From Pseudidiomarina terrestris (lineage in GTDB: Bacteria; Pseudomonadota; Gammaproteobacteria; Enterobacterales; Alteromonadaceae), in NCBI RefSeq assembly GCF_030466405.1, contig NZ_JAGGJF010000001.1, forward strand, positions 372,001-436,000: a stretch of DNA of 64,000 bases, read 5' to 3'. Each line of letters opens with the position of its first letter. Within the stretch, counting starts at the first letter, position 1. Positions 38,694 through 49,816 of the stretch are shown here, one piece after another. Made by a program: the position numbers and the translations under genes. The notes under the pieces were generated by a model. The model was given only the letters and a program-made list of their open reading frames with translations, had not been told where the DNA came from and ran no database searches.

Positions 38694-39443
38694 TTACTTC
38701 ACGTCTTTAAAGAATTCGCGCTTGAGTAGCCACGCGAAAATTGTAAAGACTAATAAGAACCCGAAGACATACCAACCCATACGACGCTGCTGTAGCAACA
38801 TCGGTTCGCCGGTATATACCAGGAAGTTGGTTAAATCGAGCATAGCTTGGTCGTACTCTGACGGGGTTAACATACCGCTGCCGTCGGTTTTAATACCCAC
38901 GTAGCGTTCTGTCATTTCGCCATCGACCATGTGTTCTTCGGTAGTCTTACGAGGCACACCTTGTAACTCTTGCAGTACATGAGGCATCCCAACGTTAGGG
39001 AACACCGCATTGTTCACACCAAACGGACGAGACTCGTCGACGTAGAATGTACGCAAATAGGTGTAAATCCAGTCGGCACCACGCACCCGTGAAACCAGGG
39101 TCAAATCCGGTGCGGCAGTACCAAACCAGTTACCCGCGGCTTCTGTTGGCATAGCATTGGTGATCAGATCACCCACCTTCTCGCCGGTAAACTGCAGGTT
39201 GGCCATTCCGATATCGTCAGGAATCCCTAAGTCTTCGAAGGTACGGCCGTAGCGTTGATACTGCATTGAGTGACAACCCAGGCAATAGTTCATGAACAAT
39301 TGCGCACCACGCTGTAGCGAGGCTTTGTCATGCAAATCAATTTTTGCTTCATCAAGTGGCACCGTTGGGTCAGCTGCAAAGCTTGCAACTGACCATAAAG
39401 ATGCGGCTACCAGTAGAGTGGTTTTAAGAAACTGTTTCATCAC
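38694..39443 (-). CDS. petC: Cytochrome c1 of the bc1 complex
   Basis: This is the haem c subunit of ubiquinol-cytochrome c reductase, which passes electrons from the Rieske centre to cytochrome c. The 249 residues have a signal peptide (cleavage after SFAAD-like AVASFA), the haem site CLGCH (about residues 54-58), the Met ligand region and a C-terminal anchor (MGWYVFGFLLVFTIFAWLL). It overlaps petB by four bases. Confidence 0.96.
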   Translation of the reverse strand: MMKQFLKTTLLVAASLWSVASFAADPTVPLDEAKIDLHDKASLQRGAQLFMNYCLGCHSMQYQRYGRTFEDLGIPDDIGMANLQFTGEKVGDLITNAMPTEAAGNWFGTAAPDLTLVSRVRGADWIYTYLRTFYVDESRPFGVNNAVFPNVGMPHVLQELQGVPRKTTEEHMVDGEMTERYVGIKTDGSGMLTPSEYDQAMLDLTNFLVYTGEPMLLQQRRMGWYVFGFLLVFTIFAWLLKREFFKDVK

Positions 39444-40705
39444 TTAGTAATCCTCTCTGGAACTGGCTTCGTGTTCTCGTTTTTACTGTAAAAGAACAGT
39501 AATACGAAAAACGCGAAGTACAAGAAGGTGAAGATCCGCGCGAACAAGGTGTATACCTCGGTCGCAGGTTTCAGACCCAGGTAGCCAAGTGCGACAAAGC
39601 TGACCACAAAGACAGCCAGGTTGACCTTGTGGAAGCCGCTACGGTAGCGAATTGAGCGCACCTTGCCGCGGTCCAGCCATGGCAGGACGAATAGCGCTGC
39701 AATGGAGCCAAACATCAGAATGACACCCAGAAGCTTGTCCGGAACAGCCCGCAAAATCGCATAGAACGGCGTAAAGTACCAAACTGGTGCAATATGATCT
39801 GGCGTTTTCAGCGGGTTTGCCGCTTCAAAGTTTGGTGGCTCAAGGAACAAGCCGCCCATCGCCGGCGCAAAGAAGATCACGTAACAGAACAGGAATAAGA
39901 AAATTCCGATACCTACCAGATCCTTCACCACGTAATAAGGGAAGAACGGGAAAGCATCGACAATGTCGTATTTCTTAGTGAAACGCTCGTGGAACTTGAA
40001 CTTCGGCTTCTCTTCCTCAGGAATCGAGCCCTTCGGCTTCTTAATGTTGATCCCTTCAGGGTTATTCGAGCCAACTTCGTGTAAAGCGACAATGTGTAAG
40101 AAGACCAAGATCACCAGTACCAATGGCAGCGCGATTACATGCAGTGCAAAGAAGCGGTTCAACGTCGCTCCTGAGATAACGTAATCACCACGGATCCAAA
40201 GGGTTAAATCATCGCCGATGACCGGGATGGCGCCAAACAGCGAGATGATAACCTGAGCGCCCCAATAGGACATTTGTCCCCATGGCAACAGGTAGCCCAT
40301 GAAAGCTTCTGCCATTAACACCAGGAAGATCAACATACCGAACACCCACAGCAATTCGCGGGGTTTCTGATAGGACCCGTACATCATGCCGCGAAGCATG
40401 TGCAGATAGACCACCACGAAGAAAGCAGATGCTCCCGTCGAGTGCATATAGCGCAGCAACCAACCGTAGTCGATGTCGCGCATGATGTATTCGACCGATG
40501 CAAAGGCACCTTCAGCAGAAGGCACGTAGTTCATTGTCAACCAGATACCGGTCAGGATCTGATTCACCAATACCAACATCGCCAGCACCCCAAACAGGTA
40601 CCAGAAATTAAAGTTTTTTGGTGCTGGGTACTGAGCCAGGTGGATGTTCCACGTTTTGGTCATCGGAATGCGTTCGTCAATCCATGCAACTAGTCTTTTC
40701 ATCAC
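39440..40705 (-). CDS. petB: Cytochrome b of the bc1 complex
   Basis: This is the polytopic diheme subunit of complex III, with the quinol oxidation and reduction sites. The 421-residue protein has eight or nine membrane segments, haem-ligand histidines in YMHSTGASAFFVVVYLHMLRG and FALHVIALPLVLVILVFLHIVALHEVGSNN, and the Qo motif PDHIAPVWYF (PEWY-type, here PVWY). It overlaps petA by four bases. Confidence 0.97.
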   Translation of the reverse strand: MMKRLVAWIDERIPMTKTWNIHLAQYPAPKNFNFWYLFGVLAMLVLVNQILTGIWLTMNYVPSAEGAFASVEYIMRDIDYGWLLRYMHSTGASAFFVVVYLHMLRGMMYGSYQKPRELLWVFGMLIFLVLMAEAFMGYLLPWGQMSYWGAQVIISLFGAIPVIGDDLTLWIRGDYVISGATLNRFFALHVIALPLVLVILVFLHIVALHEVGSNNPEGINIKKPKGSIPEEEKPKFKFHERFTKKYDIVDAFPFFPYYVVKDLVGIGIFLFLFCYVIFFAPAMGGLFLEPPNFEAANPLKTPDHIAPVWYFTPFYAILRAVPDKLLGVILMFGSIAALFVLPWLDRGKVRSIRYRSGFHKVNLAVFVVSFVALGYLGLKPATEVYTLFARIFTFLYFAFFVLLFFYSKNENTKPVPERITK

Positions 40706-41292
40706 GCTTGCTCCCCGTCTTGACCCACTAAAATCGTGTTGTCGTCAATGTAGTAATGCGGTGGCACTACCAAATTGTAAGGTGCAGGTACGCCCGCAAA
40801 GACGCGACCAGCGATGTCAAACTTCGAACCGTGACATGGACAGAAGAAGCCTGCTTTGACGCCCTCGACTTGTTCGCCGAAGTCCTCTGGCAGGTACTGA
40901 GGGGAACAGCCCAGGTGCGTACAAATACCGACCGCCACGAAAAACTCTTCTTTTCGTGAGCGATAGAGATTTGCTGCGTATTCTGGCTGTTGAGGCTCTT
41001 CTGAATTAGGGTCGCGTAGTTGGTCTGCTAAGCCTTCAAGGCTTGCCAACATCTCCGGAGTACGACGTACCACCCAAACAGGCTGGCCTCGCCATTCCAC
41101 ACGAATCATTTGACCCGGTTCAGCTTTTCCGATGTTCACTTCCACAGGGGCACCCGCGTTTTTAGCTCTCGCACTCGGGTTCCACGATGCAATGAAAGGA
41201 ACAGCAACACCCACCGCGCCTGCTGCACCAACCACAGAGGTTGCGACAGTCAGAAAACGACGGCGGCCTTTATCTACAGGCGCATTGCTCAT
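40702..41292 (-). CDS. petA: Rieske iron-sulfur protein of the bc1 complex
   Basis: This is the 2Fe-2S subunit that oxidises quinol and reduces cytochrome c1. The 196 residues have a twin-arginine-like N-terminus (GRRRFLTVATS), a membrane anchor and the cluster-binding motifs CTHLGC and CPCHG. The ATG at 41292 is chosen because the Tat-like signal then starts near the N-terminus and GGAG lies nine bases upstream; the frame extends to 41376, and starting there would give an unusual 28-residue addition. Confidence 0.95.
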   Translation of the reverse strand: MSNAPVDKGRRRFLTVATSVVGAAGAVGVAVPFIASWNPSARAKNAGAPVEVNIGKAEPGQMIRVEWRGQPVWVVRRTPEMLASLEGLADQLRDPNSEEPQQPEYAANLYRSRKEEFFVAVGICTHLGCSPQYLPEDFGEQVEGVKAGFFCPCHGSKFDIAGRVFAGVPAPYNLVVPPHYYIDDNTILVGQDGEQA

Positions 41293-41410
41293 CCACTTAC
41301 TCTCCAGTTTGGACGCTTCACGGGACATTGCCATGAAGTCAGTAATTAGCTGCTGCGTTAGGTCCACCTCTACCAACCGGCACAGGCGAACGGCAAAAAA
41401 ATGCTTTCAG

Positions 41411-41439
41411 ATGATAAAGAAATACCCTGATTTTTACAA
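41411..41439 (-). promoter_or_regulatory. Predicted petABC promoter
   Basis: On the minus strand TTGTAA (41439-41434) and TATCAT (41416-41411) are separated by 17 bases. They lie just beyond the rpsI terminator and about 120 bases before the petA start, consistent with an independent petABC-sspAB transcript. Confidence 0.5.
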
Positions 41440-41451
41440 GGACAAACGCAA

Positions 41452-41482
41452 AAAACCCGGCACAAAGGCCGGGTTTTGTTTT
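41452..41482 (-). terminator. Rho-independent terminator of rplM-rpsI
   Basis: AAAACCCGGC (41452-41461) and GCCGGGTTTT (41468-41477) form a 10-base stem. On the minus strand the stem is followed by a T-rich tract (TTTTTTGCGTTTG), and the plus strand also has T residues, so it may work in both directions. Confidence 0.88.
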
Positions 41483-41512
41483 TGCTGAAACGTACAGCTT
41501 CGTAAGCGGAAA

Positions 41513-41905
41513 TTAACGCTTCGAGAACTGTGGACGTTTACGTGCTTTGTGCAAGCCGACTTTCTTACGTTCAACTTGACGCGCGTCACGAGTTACATAA
41601 CCCGCACGACGTAGGTCGCCACGTAGAGCTTCGTCATATTGCATCAGTGCACGAGTGATACCGTGACGCACTGCGCCAGCCTGACCACTAGAGCCACCAC
41701 CAGCAACGGTGATGTATAAGTCGAATTTCTCAACCATGTCGACCAGCTCAAGCGGTTGACGAACAACCATTTGTGCGGTTTCACGGCCAAAGTATTCTTC
41801 TAAGGTGCGGTTGTTGATGCTGATGTTGCCGCTGCCCGGACGCAAGAAAACGCGTGCAGTTGAGCTTTTGCGACGACCAGTACCGTAGTATTGATTCTCT
41901 GCCAT
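41513..41905 (-). CDS. rpsI: 30S ribosomal protein S9
   Basis: S9 is a small-subunit protein whose C-terminal tail reaches the P-site tRNA. The 130 residues begin [21 protein letters not shown] and end in the conserved basic tail [17 protein letters not shown]. It follows rplM by 17 bases in the usual two-gene operon. Confidence 0.99.
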   Translation of the reverse strand: MAENQYYGTGRRKSSTARVFLRPGSGNISINNRTLEEYFGRETAQMVVRQPLELVDMVEKFDLYITVAGGGSSGQAGAVRHGITRALMQYDEALRGDLRRAGYVTRDARQVERKKVGLHKARKRPQFSKR

Positions 41906-41922
41906 TGTCTTAGTGCTCCGTC

Positions 41923-42351
41923 TTAAATTTCAAGTTGTTTAGGCTGTTGAGCAACATGGTTGTGCTCAGTGCCTGCATATACTTTCAGTTTACGGAACAT
42001 GGCACGACCAAGTGGACCACGAGGTAACATACCCTTCACCGCTTTCTGAATGACCATTTCCGGTGCCTTGGCGATCAACTTCTCGAAGTTGATTTCCTTG
42101 ATACCACCTGGATACCCAGAGTGTGAATAATAGATTTTGTTCTGTGCCTTACGGCCAGTAACCGCCACTTTCTCAGCGTTGACGATGATGATGTAATCAC
42201 CAGTATCGACGTGAGGAGTGTACTCAGGCTTATGCTTACCGCGTAAACGGCGGGCGACTTCAGTCGCCAAACGACCTAAAGTTTTACCTTCGGCGTCAAT
42301 AACATACCAGTCACGTTGTACAGTTTCTGGCTTTGCAACAAATGTACTCAT
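41923..42351 (-). CDS. rplM: 50S ribosomal protein L13
   Basis: L13 is an early-assembling large-subunit protein. The 142 residues have the family segments [39 protein letters not shown] and [21 protein letters not shown]. In E. coli L13 represses its own operon through the mRNA leader; here a structured leader and a strong promoter precede the gene. Confidence 0.99.
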   Translation of the reverse strand: MSTFVAKPETVQRDWYVIDAEGKTLGRLATEVARRLRGKHKPEYTPHVDTGDYIIIVNAEKVAVTGRKAQNKIYYSHSGYPGGIKEINFEKLIAKAPEMVIQKAVKGMLPRGPLGRAMFRKLKVYAGTEHNHVAQQPKQLEI

Positions 42352-42405
42352 TGAAACATACTCTTTATTAAAGGTTCACGACAGTAGTTCCGGGCTTCCC
42401 CGCGA

Positions 42406-42434
42406 ACCACAACAACCGTTGTGGTTTCACCACA
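42406..42434 (-). promoter_or_regulatory. rplM leader with two mutually exclusive hairpins
   Basis: On the minus strand ACCACAAC/GTTGTGGT (42425-42418 and 42413-42406) form an eight-base stem with a GGTT loop. The upstream TGTGGT (42434-42429) can instead pair with ACCACA (42425-42420) around a GAA loop. The two stems share the same bases, so only one can form. Possible L13 autoregulatory site; inference. Confidence 0.4.
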
Positions 42435-42470
42435 CACTGGTTAGTTGTACCTGTAACGTGGGCTGCGCGG

Positions 42471-42499
42471 ATTATAGGGAAAACCGCTGCAAAGATCAA
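42471..42499 (-). promoter_or_regulatory. Predicted rplM-rpsI promoter
   Basis: On the minus strand TTGATC (42499-42494) and a perfect TATAAT (42476-42471) are 17 bases apart, followed by a GC-rich discriminator (CCGCGC) typical of promoters under stringent control. The predicted leader is about 110 bases. Confidence 0.7.
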
Positions 42500-42511
42500 C
42501 GGCTATATCGC

Positions 42512-43654
42512 TTAAGGTTTGTGCGCCTGCGCCAGATACTCGTGGCTTTGCATTTCCTGTAAGCGCGAGATACAGCGGCGGTATTCAAACTCCAGCTTGC
42601 CACCGGCGTAGATATCCTCCAGCGGCACCGCGGCCGACAGAATGAGCTTCACCCGGCGTTCGTAAAATTCGTCTACCAATGCCAGGAATCGGCGTGCGGC
42701 GTCATCCTTGTTTGCGCCCAGCTGAGGTACATTACTAATCAACACGGCGTGGTAGAGCTGGGCCAGCTCAATATAATCATTTTGCGAGCGCGGGCCGCCA
42801 CAAATCGCTTCGAATTCGAACAGTACGACATCGTCGCACTCAAGCCGGACAGCAATATCGCGGCCGTTAATGCGAATACTGCCATCCGTGTTTCGGCTGC
42901 AATGATCCGGCGCCAGCTCGGTAAAATAACGTTGCAGGTTTTCATCAGCTTCCGCATCGAGCGGCGAGTGATAAATTTCTGCTTTGCTGAGTGTGCGCAG
43001 ACGATAGTCAATGCCGTTATCGACGTTGATGACGTCGCAATGCTTTTTGATAAGCTCAATCGCCGGCAGAAAGCGTTGTCGCTGCAAGCCGTTGCGATAC
43101 AAGTCGTCGGGTACGATATTGGAGGTGGCCACCAACACCACACCGCGACTGAACAGTTCCTGCATCAAGGTTCCCAGAATCATCGCATCGGTAATATCCT
43201 GTACAAAAAACTCGTCGAAACAAATGACCTGCGCTTCGTCTGCAAGCTTATCCGCAATGATCGGCAAGGGGTCACTCTTGCCCTTGAGTTCTTTAAGCTC
43301 CTTATGAACCCGATGCATAAACCGGTGAAAGTGAACGCGCAATTTCTGTTCAAAAGGCAAGGTATCGTAAAACGTATCGACCAGGTAGGTTTTACCGCGG
43401 CCAACGCCCCCCCAGAAGTACAGCCCCTGCGGCGCCTGAGGTGTTGCTCCAAACAGCTGTTTGAGCTTATTGACCAAGCCGCCACGTTGTTGGGCACGAT
43501 ACTTCATCAGATCATCGTAAAGCCTTTGCAGTGCTTCAACCGCGCGCCGTTGCGCCGCGTCAGGACTGAACCCGCCGCTGGCTAGATCCTCTTCGTATTT
43601 ACTTAATGGGGTGATGTTTTGCGTTGTCACTACCACTTCGACCCTATTCTGCAT
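42512..43654 (-). CDS. zapE: Cell division AAA ATPase ZapE (AFG1/YhcM family)
   Basis: ZapE is an AFG1-like ATPase that associates with the Z-ring in E. coli under low oxygen and heat. The 380 residues have Walker A WGGVGRGKTYLVD, Walker B VICFDEFFVQDITDAMIL and sensor region VLVATSNIVPDDLYRNGLQR. The position next to rplM-rpsI and divergent from zapG matches gammaproteobacterial synteny (yhcM, yhcB, degQ). Confidence 0.94.
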   Translation of the reverse strand: MQNRVEVVVTTQNITPLSKYEEDLASGGFSPDAAQRRAVEALQRLYDDLMKYRAQQRGGLVNKLKQLFGATPQAPQGLYFWGGVGRGKTYLVDTFYDTLPFEQKLRVHFHRFMHRVHKELKELKGKSDPLPIIADKLADEAQVICFDEFFVQDITDAMILGTLMQELFSRGVVLVATSNIVPDDLYRNGLQRQRFLPAIELIKKHCDVINVDNGIDYRLRTLSKAEIYHSPLDAEADENLQRYFTELAPDHCSRNTDGSIRINGRDIAVRLECDDVVLFEFEAICGGPRSQNDYIELAQLYHAVLISNVPQLGANKDDAARRFLALVDEFYERRVKLILSAAVPLEDIYAGGKLEFEYRRCISRLQEMQSHEYLAQAHKP

Positions 43655-43706
43655 TATGCTATGGGGAACTAGTTTATCATGCGAATCGTGTTTTTAAGGA
43701 GTTTTT

Positions 43707-44144
43707 ATGGATGCAATCATTGGCATTCTGTTAGTACTGGCAGGAGCAGTTTTGGGTTTCTTTGTAGCGCGCTACTGGCTGAAAGAACACTCTGACGAGG
43801 CGCGATTAAACCAGGAAGTACAACAGAGTCGCGAACAGCTCGCCGCCTATCAGCAAGAGGTGGCCGAACATTTTGCCACGGCCAGTGCGCTGGTCGAGCA
43901 GCTGGAAGAAACCCAGGATAAGCTCAAGGCGTACCTGCAACACAGTTCTGAGCTATTGCAGCAAGAGCAGACGCAACCGAGCTTGCCGTTCTTTGCTGAG
44001 GACACCATGCGCCAGCTGCGCATGGCCAGCCAGCTGCAAAAAGACAGTAGTCAGGCGCAGAAAGAAACCGCTGAGCAAATGCCTCGCGATTATTCGGATA
44101 AAAAAAGTGGACTTTTTTCATCTTCGAAACAAAAAACATCTTGA
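43707..44144 (+). CDS. zapG: ZapG/YhcB family membrane protein (DUF1043)
   Basis: This is an inner membrane protein of the YhcB family, linked in E. coli and Vibrio to divisome/elongasome balance. The 145 residues have one N-terminal membrane segment (about residues 3-22), then a long coiled coil (about 30-90) and a polar tail with FFAEDTMRQLRMASQLQ. The ribosome binding site AAGGAG precedes the ATG. An AT-rich inverted repeat AAAAAAGT/ACTTTTTT (44101-44118) lies in the last codons and may weakly terminate. Confidence 0.9.
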   Translation: MDAIIGILLVLAGAVLGFFVARYWLKEHSDEARLNQEVQQSREQLAAYQQEVAEHFATASALVEQLEETQDKLKAYLQHSSELLQQEQTQPSLPFFAEDTMRQLRMASQLQKDSSQAQKETAEQMPRDYSDKKSGLFSSSKQKTS

Positions 44145-44158
44145 AACATCTCTGAGCT

Positions 44159-44185
44159 GAACTTATTTCCATAGGGTCGGTCTTT
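44159..44185 (+). promoter_or_regulatory. Possible sigma-E type promoter before degQ
   Basis: GAACTT (44159-44164) and TCTTT (44181-44185) are 16 bases apart, resembling the RpoE consensus GGAACTT-N16-TCnnA in the -35 but only partly in the -10. The position, about 40 bases before the degQ start, is suitable. Confidence 0.3.
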
Positions 44186-44227
44186 ATTTGCACGCGACAT
44201 CGTGTTGTTTAAAGGAGTCTGTACCCT

Positions 44228-45583
44228 ATGAGAATGAAATTCTTTGCCCTACTCACCCTAATTACCTTAACCAGCGTACCGGCGTTCAGCCCGGCGCAGG
44301 CCAATATTCCTTTCTTCAGCGATAAAGACGAAACGCCTACGTTGGCGCCGATGCTCGAAGAAGTTACCCCCGCCGTAGTGAACATCTCAGTGAAAGGCAG
44401 CCGCGAAGTACGCCAGCGCGTGCCAGATATGTTTCGCTTTTTCTTTGGTCCGAATAGCCCACAGGAACAAGTTCAGGAACGGCCTTTCCGCGGCCTGGGT
44501 TCAGGCGTCATTATCGATGCTGAACAAGGTTATGTGGTCACCAATAATCATGTCATCGATGGTGCGTCAGAAATCCTGGTCACCTTGAAAGACGGCACTC
44601 AATTTGATGCCGAAGTCATAGGTACAGATGCAAACTCTGACATCGCGCTGCTGAAAATTCAGGATGGTGAAGGCTTGACTGAAATTGAAGTGGGCCGTTC
44701 AGCGGATCTTCGTGTCGGCGACTTCGTGGTCGCCATTGGCAACCCATTTGGCCTGGGTCAGACCGTCACCTCTGGGATCGTCAGTGCGCTGGGCCGCAGT
44801 GGCCTGGGTATCGAAGAAATCGAAAACTTCATTCAGACCGACGCGGCCATTAACAGCGGCAACTCGGGTGGCGCCTTAGTGACCCTCAACGGCGAACTCA
44901 TTGGCATCAATACAGCCATTCTTGGGCCGAACGGTGGCAACATCGGTATCGGTTTTGCCATTCCCTCTGACATGATGCAGGCGCTCGTACAGCAGTTAAT
45001 CGAGTTCGGTGAAGTGCGTCGCGGCGTGCTGGGTGTTCGCGGTAACGATTTGACCGCCGATATCGCCGAAGCGTTAAACCTGCAAGCCAAACAAGGCGCA
45101 TTTATTGCCGAGGTTTTACCGGACAGCGCTGCTGATGAAGCAGGCCTGAAATCAGGAGACGTCATCATCGCCGTCAACGGTGAGCAAGTGAAAAGCTTCT
45201 CTGACCTGAGCGCCCGCGTGAAAACCATGGGCGTTGGCAAACCAGTGCAGTTAACCGTATTGAGAGATGGCGACGAGCGTCAGTTCTCCGTCACGCTTAG
45301 CGTCGAAGAAACTGCCGTGGAAGCTGCCAATCTGCACCCTGCCCTGGAAGGCGCGACTTTAGCGGCTAACGACGGTGGTGGCGTGCTGATTACCGAATTG
45401 GTGGAAGGCTCAATCGCCGCCCGCTACGGACTCCGTAAAGACGACATTATTATGGCCGTTAACCGTCAGCCCGTCAGTTCGGTCAGCGAGCTGCGCACTG
45501 CGCTCGATACCGCACGTGGTGTGATCGCATTGAACATTCAACGCGGTAATTCATCACTCTACCTTGTATTACGAGGTGGTTAA
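44228..45583 (+). CDS. degQ: Periplasmic serine protease DegQ (Do family)
   Basis: DegQ is an HtrA-type periplasmic protease and chaperone for misfolded envelope proteins. The 451 residues have a signal peptide ending near AQA-N and the trypsin-like domain with His (VTNNHVID), Asp (NSDIALLKI) and Ser (NSGNSGGAL). Two PDZ domains follow (about 260-350 and 360-451). The loop between the first strands is shorter than in DegP, which favours DegQ. AAAGGAG precedes the start; a second ATG two codons on is also possible. A strong terminator separates it from degS. Confidence 0.95.
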   Translation: MRMKFFALLTLITLTSVPAFSPAQANIPFFSDKDETPTLAPMLEEVTPAVVNISVKGSREVRQRVPDMFRFFFGPNSPQEQVQERPFRGLGSGVIIDAEQGYVVTNNHVIDGASEILVTLKDGTQFDAEVIGTDANSDIALLKIQDGEGLTEIEVGRSADLRVGDFVVAIGNPFGLGQTVTSGIVSALGRSGLGIEEIENFIQTDAAINSGNSGGALVTLNGELIGINTAILGPNGGNIGIGFAIPSDMMQALVQQLIEFGEVRRGVLGVRGNDLTADIAEALNLQAKQGAFIAEVLPDSAADEAGLKSGDVIIAVNGEQVKSFSDLSARVKTMGVGKPVQLTVLRDGDERQFSVTLSVEETAVEAANLHPALEGATLAANDGGGVLITELVEGSIAARYGLRKDDIIMAVNRQPVSSVSELRTALDTARGVIALNIQRGNSSLYLVLRGG

Positions 45584-45628
45584 CCCCATCTCTGTTATGC
45601 ACTAAATGATTCACACAGCGCAACTTTT

Positions 45629-45661
45629 GAAGGCAGCTCAACAAAGCTGCCTTCTTTTTTT
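45629..45661 (+). terminator. Rho-independent terminator of degQ
   Basis: GAAGGCAGC (45629-45637) and GCTGCCTTC (45646-45654) form a nine-base stem with an eight-base loop, followed by seven T residues. Confidence 0.92.
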
Positions 45662-45736
45662 CAGAAGTGATATGCTTTAACTGGCTTTTTCATTTACATA
45701 ACGGTTTCACTTGGCTCAACAGGTAATGGAAGACAA

Positions 45737-48057
<2,321 letters not shown>

Positions 48058-48066
48058 CTACTCGCT

Positions 48067-48324
48067 TTAACTCAGCATTGCGAGCTTTTTCTCGCGTTGC
48101 CATTCAGTTGGGGTATAGGTTTTGATCGAAACAGCATGCAATTCACCACTGGCAATAAGCTCTTTTAGCGGTGCATACACCAACTGCTGCTTTTTCACGC
48201 GGCTTAAGTCAGCAAACTGCTCACTCACCGCCGTAATTGAAGCGTGGCTGCCGTCAACTTTCACAATGAGTTCGTCTAACTCGAGCGCTGCCTGTATAAG
48301 TTCTTTAATCGTATCAATTGTCAT
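48067..48324 (-). CDS. ibaG: BolA family protein IbaG
   Basis: IbaG is a BolA-like protein that in E. coli binds 2Fe-2S clusters with monothiol glutaredoxin and contributes to acid tolerance. The 85 residues show the BolA fold pattern with VKVDGSHASITAVSEQFADLSRVKKQQLVYAPL and the Cys/His ligand region ELHAVSIKTYTP. It sits between mlaB and murA, the usual place of ibaG (yrbA). Confidence 0.94.
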   Translation of the reverse strand: MTIDTIKELIQAALELDELIVKVDGSHASITAVSEQFADLSRVKKQQLVYAPLKELIASGELHAVSIKTYTPTEWQREKKLAMLS

Positions 48325-48366
48325 TAGACTAAGTTCTTGTTGGGTTGCGTTCTAATTTACTCGCAT

Positions 48367-48669
48367 TTAAACATGCTTGAGTAATGAAGAGCCACCGCTA
48401 ACTTCAACGATGGCATCAAACTGTTGACTCGGATTAGTGATCGCAAGTTCACATTTTCGTTGCATTAAATACTTTTTTAACTGCAACAGCATCGCCACAC
48501 CGGCCGAATCAACATGCTCAACGGACTCGAGGTCAACAGTTAAGCGCTCTTGTCCGTCGGCGTACCAATCTTTTCGCTGGCCCCATGCACGCGCAACTGT
48601 TGCGCGAGTCAGTTCACCTTTAAAGGTCAGGGTCTCATCCTCTTGCTGCCAACTCAATTGCGCTGTCAT
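48367..48669 (-). CDS. mlaB: STAS-domain protein MlaB of the Mla transporter
   Basis: MlaB is the small cytoplasmic subunit of the MlaFEDB ABC complex that maintains outer membrane lipid asymmetry. The 100 residues form a STAS domain with LTVDLESVEHVDSAGVAMLLQLKKYL, where the Ser/Asp pair matches the conserved STAS loop. The ATG at 48669 starts three bases after mlaC and is preferred; the longer frame to 48759 lies inside mlaC. Confidence 0.92.
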   Translation of the reverse strand: MTAQLSWQQEDETLTFKGELTRATVARAWGQRKDWYADGQERLTVDLESVEHVDSAGVAMLLQLKKYLMQRKCELAITNPSQQFDAIVEVSGGSSLLKHV

Positions 48670-48673
48670 AATC

Positions 48674-49333
48674 TTAACTATTACCCTGGTCGTAAGGCTG
48701 GATAGGCTCCTGGCCTTTCTCACGTAACAATTCGATGGTGCCATCGATGCCACGATCACGTATCACTGAGGAAATCTCTGCGGCTTTGCTGTTCAGCAGG
48801 CTCACGCCTTCAACCACGAGATCGTAGGCCTTCCAGACTTTTTCATCGTCGTCGTAGCGCAGTTTAAAGTCGAGGCGAACCGGTGGCCGTCCGTCTTTTT
48901 CAATAAGACGAGTTTTCACCTCAACCATGCGGTCGTCAGGGGCAATATCGCGAGCCCGCTCGAACTGAAATTCGTGTTTTTCTTCATCGTACTGGGTAAA
49001 GGCGCGACCGTAAGTTGCAATCAGGTACTCACGAAAAACAGAATAAAACTCCTGCCGTTGTTGTTCCGTCGTATCCTTAAGATTCCGACCGAGCACACGC
49101 TTTGCAGCGTAAGTCGCATCGACATACGGCATCAACTCTTCGCGGATGATCACCCGCAGGTAATCAAGATCTTCATTAATTTTAGCGCGTTCTTCACTGA
49201 TGCGCTTGGCGGTCTTATTGGCGACCCGTTCCAGCAAAACATAAGGGCTTTCGGCGTCCTGCTTGGTGTTGGCCACGGCAGTTCCAGTGACCACCAACAG
49301 CGCTGCCATCAAGAATGCATACCAGATTTTCAT
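48674..49333 (-). CDS. mlaC: Periplasmic phospholipid-binding protein MlaC
   Basis: MlaC shuttles phospholipids across the periplasm between MlaA and MlaFEDB. The 219 residues have a signal peptide (about 1-21, ending TAVA) and the MlaC/Ttg2D domain with VIIREELMPYVDATYAAKRVLG, FREYLIATYGRAF and YDLVVEGVSLLNS. It follows mlaD by nine bases. Confidence 0.96.
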   Translation of the reverse strand: MKIWYAFLMAALLVVTGTAVANTKQDAESPYVLLERVANKTAKRISEERAKINEDLDYLRVIIREELMPYVDATYAAKRVLGRNLKDTTEQQRQEFYSVFREYLIATYGRAFTQYDEEKHEFQFERARDIAPDDRMVEVKTRLIEKDGRPPVRLDFKLRYDDDEKVWKAYDLVVEGVSLLNSKAAEISSVIRDRGIDGTIELLREKGQEPIQPYDQGNS

Positions 49334-49342
49334 TTTTGCTCC

Positions 49343-49810
49343 TTAATCGTTGCCTTGGCTGAACAGGAACTGACCGATCAGATCCTCAAGCACCAGTGCA
49401 GATTTTGTATCTTGGATATAGTCGCCGTCTTCTAACATTTCCACGGTGTCATCGATGAAACCTGGGCTTAATCCCACATATTGCTCACCTAGTAAGCCCG
49501 ACGTTAAGATTGAGACCGATGAAGTGTTAGAAAATTCATCATATTGTTTGTTGATGGTCATTTCGACCAGCGGCTCATAGTAATCGCCGTCCAGCGTAAT
49601 GCGGGTGACACGACCGACCACCACCCCACCAACTTTCACTGGTGACCGCTCTTTTAAGCCACCAATGTTGTCGAATTTTGCGTACAATTTATAGGTTTCA
49701 TTACTGCTTCCGACGTTGGTATCAGCTGCGCGAAGGCCCAGAAATATGAGTGCGAGCACACCAAAAATAACGAAAAATCCGACAGCTAACTGTGTATTTC
49801 TTGATTCCAT
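49343..49810 (-). CDS. mlaD: MCE-domain substrate-binding protein MlaD
   Basis: MlaD is a hexameric membrane-anchored periplasmic subunit that forms a lipid channel on top of MlaFEB. The 155 residues have one N-terminal membrane segment (about 8-26) and an MCE domain with YKLYAKFDNIGGLKERSPVKVGGVVVGRV, then LTSGLLGEQYVGLSPG. Between mlaE and mlaC as in E. coli. Confidence 0.97.
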   Translation of the reverse strand: MESRNTQLAVGFFVIFGVLALIFLGLRAADTNVGSSNETYKLYAKFDNIGGLKERSPVKVGGVVVGRVTRITLDGDYYEPLVEMTINKQYDEFSNTSSVSILTSGLLGEQYVGLSPGFIDDTVEMLEDGDYIQDTKSALVLEDLIGQFLFSQGND

Positions 49811-49816
49811 AATCTG

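Noticed and set aside
42749-43585. Long plus-strand frame (278 codons) opposite zapE
   Set aside because: It is fully inside the conserved AAA ATPase gene on the other strand and has no recognisable features.
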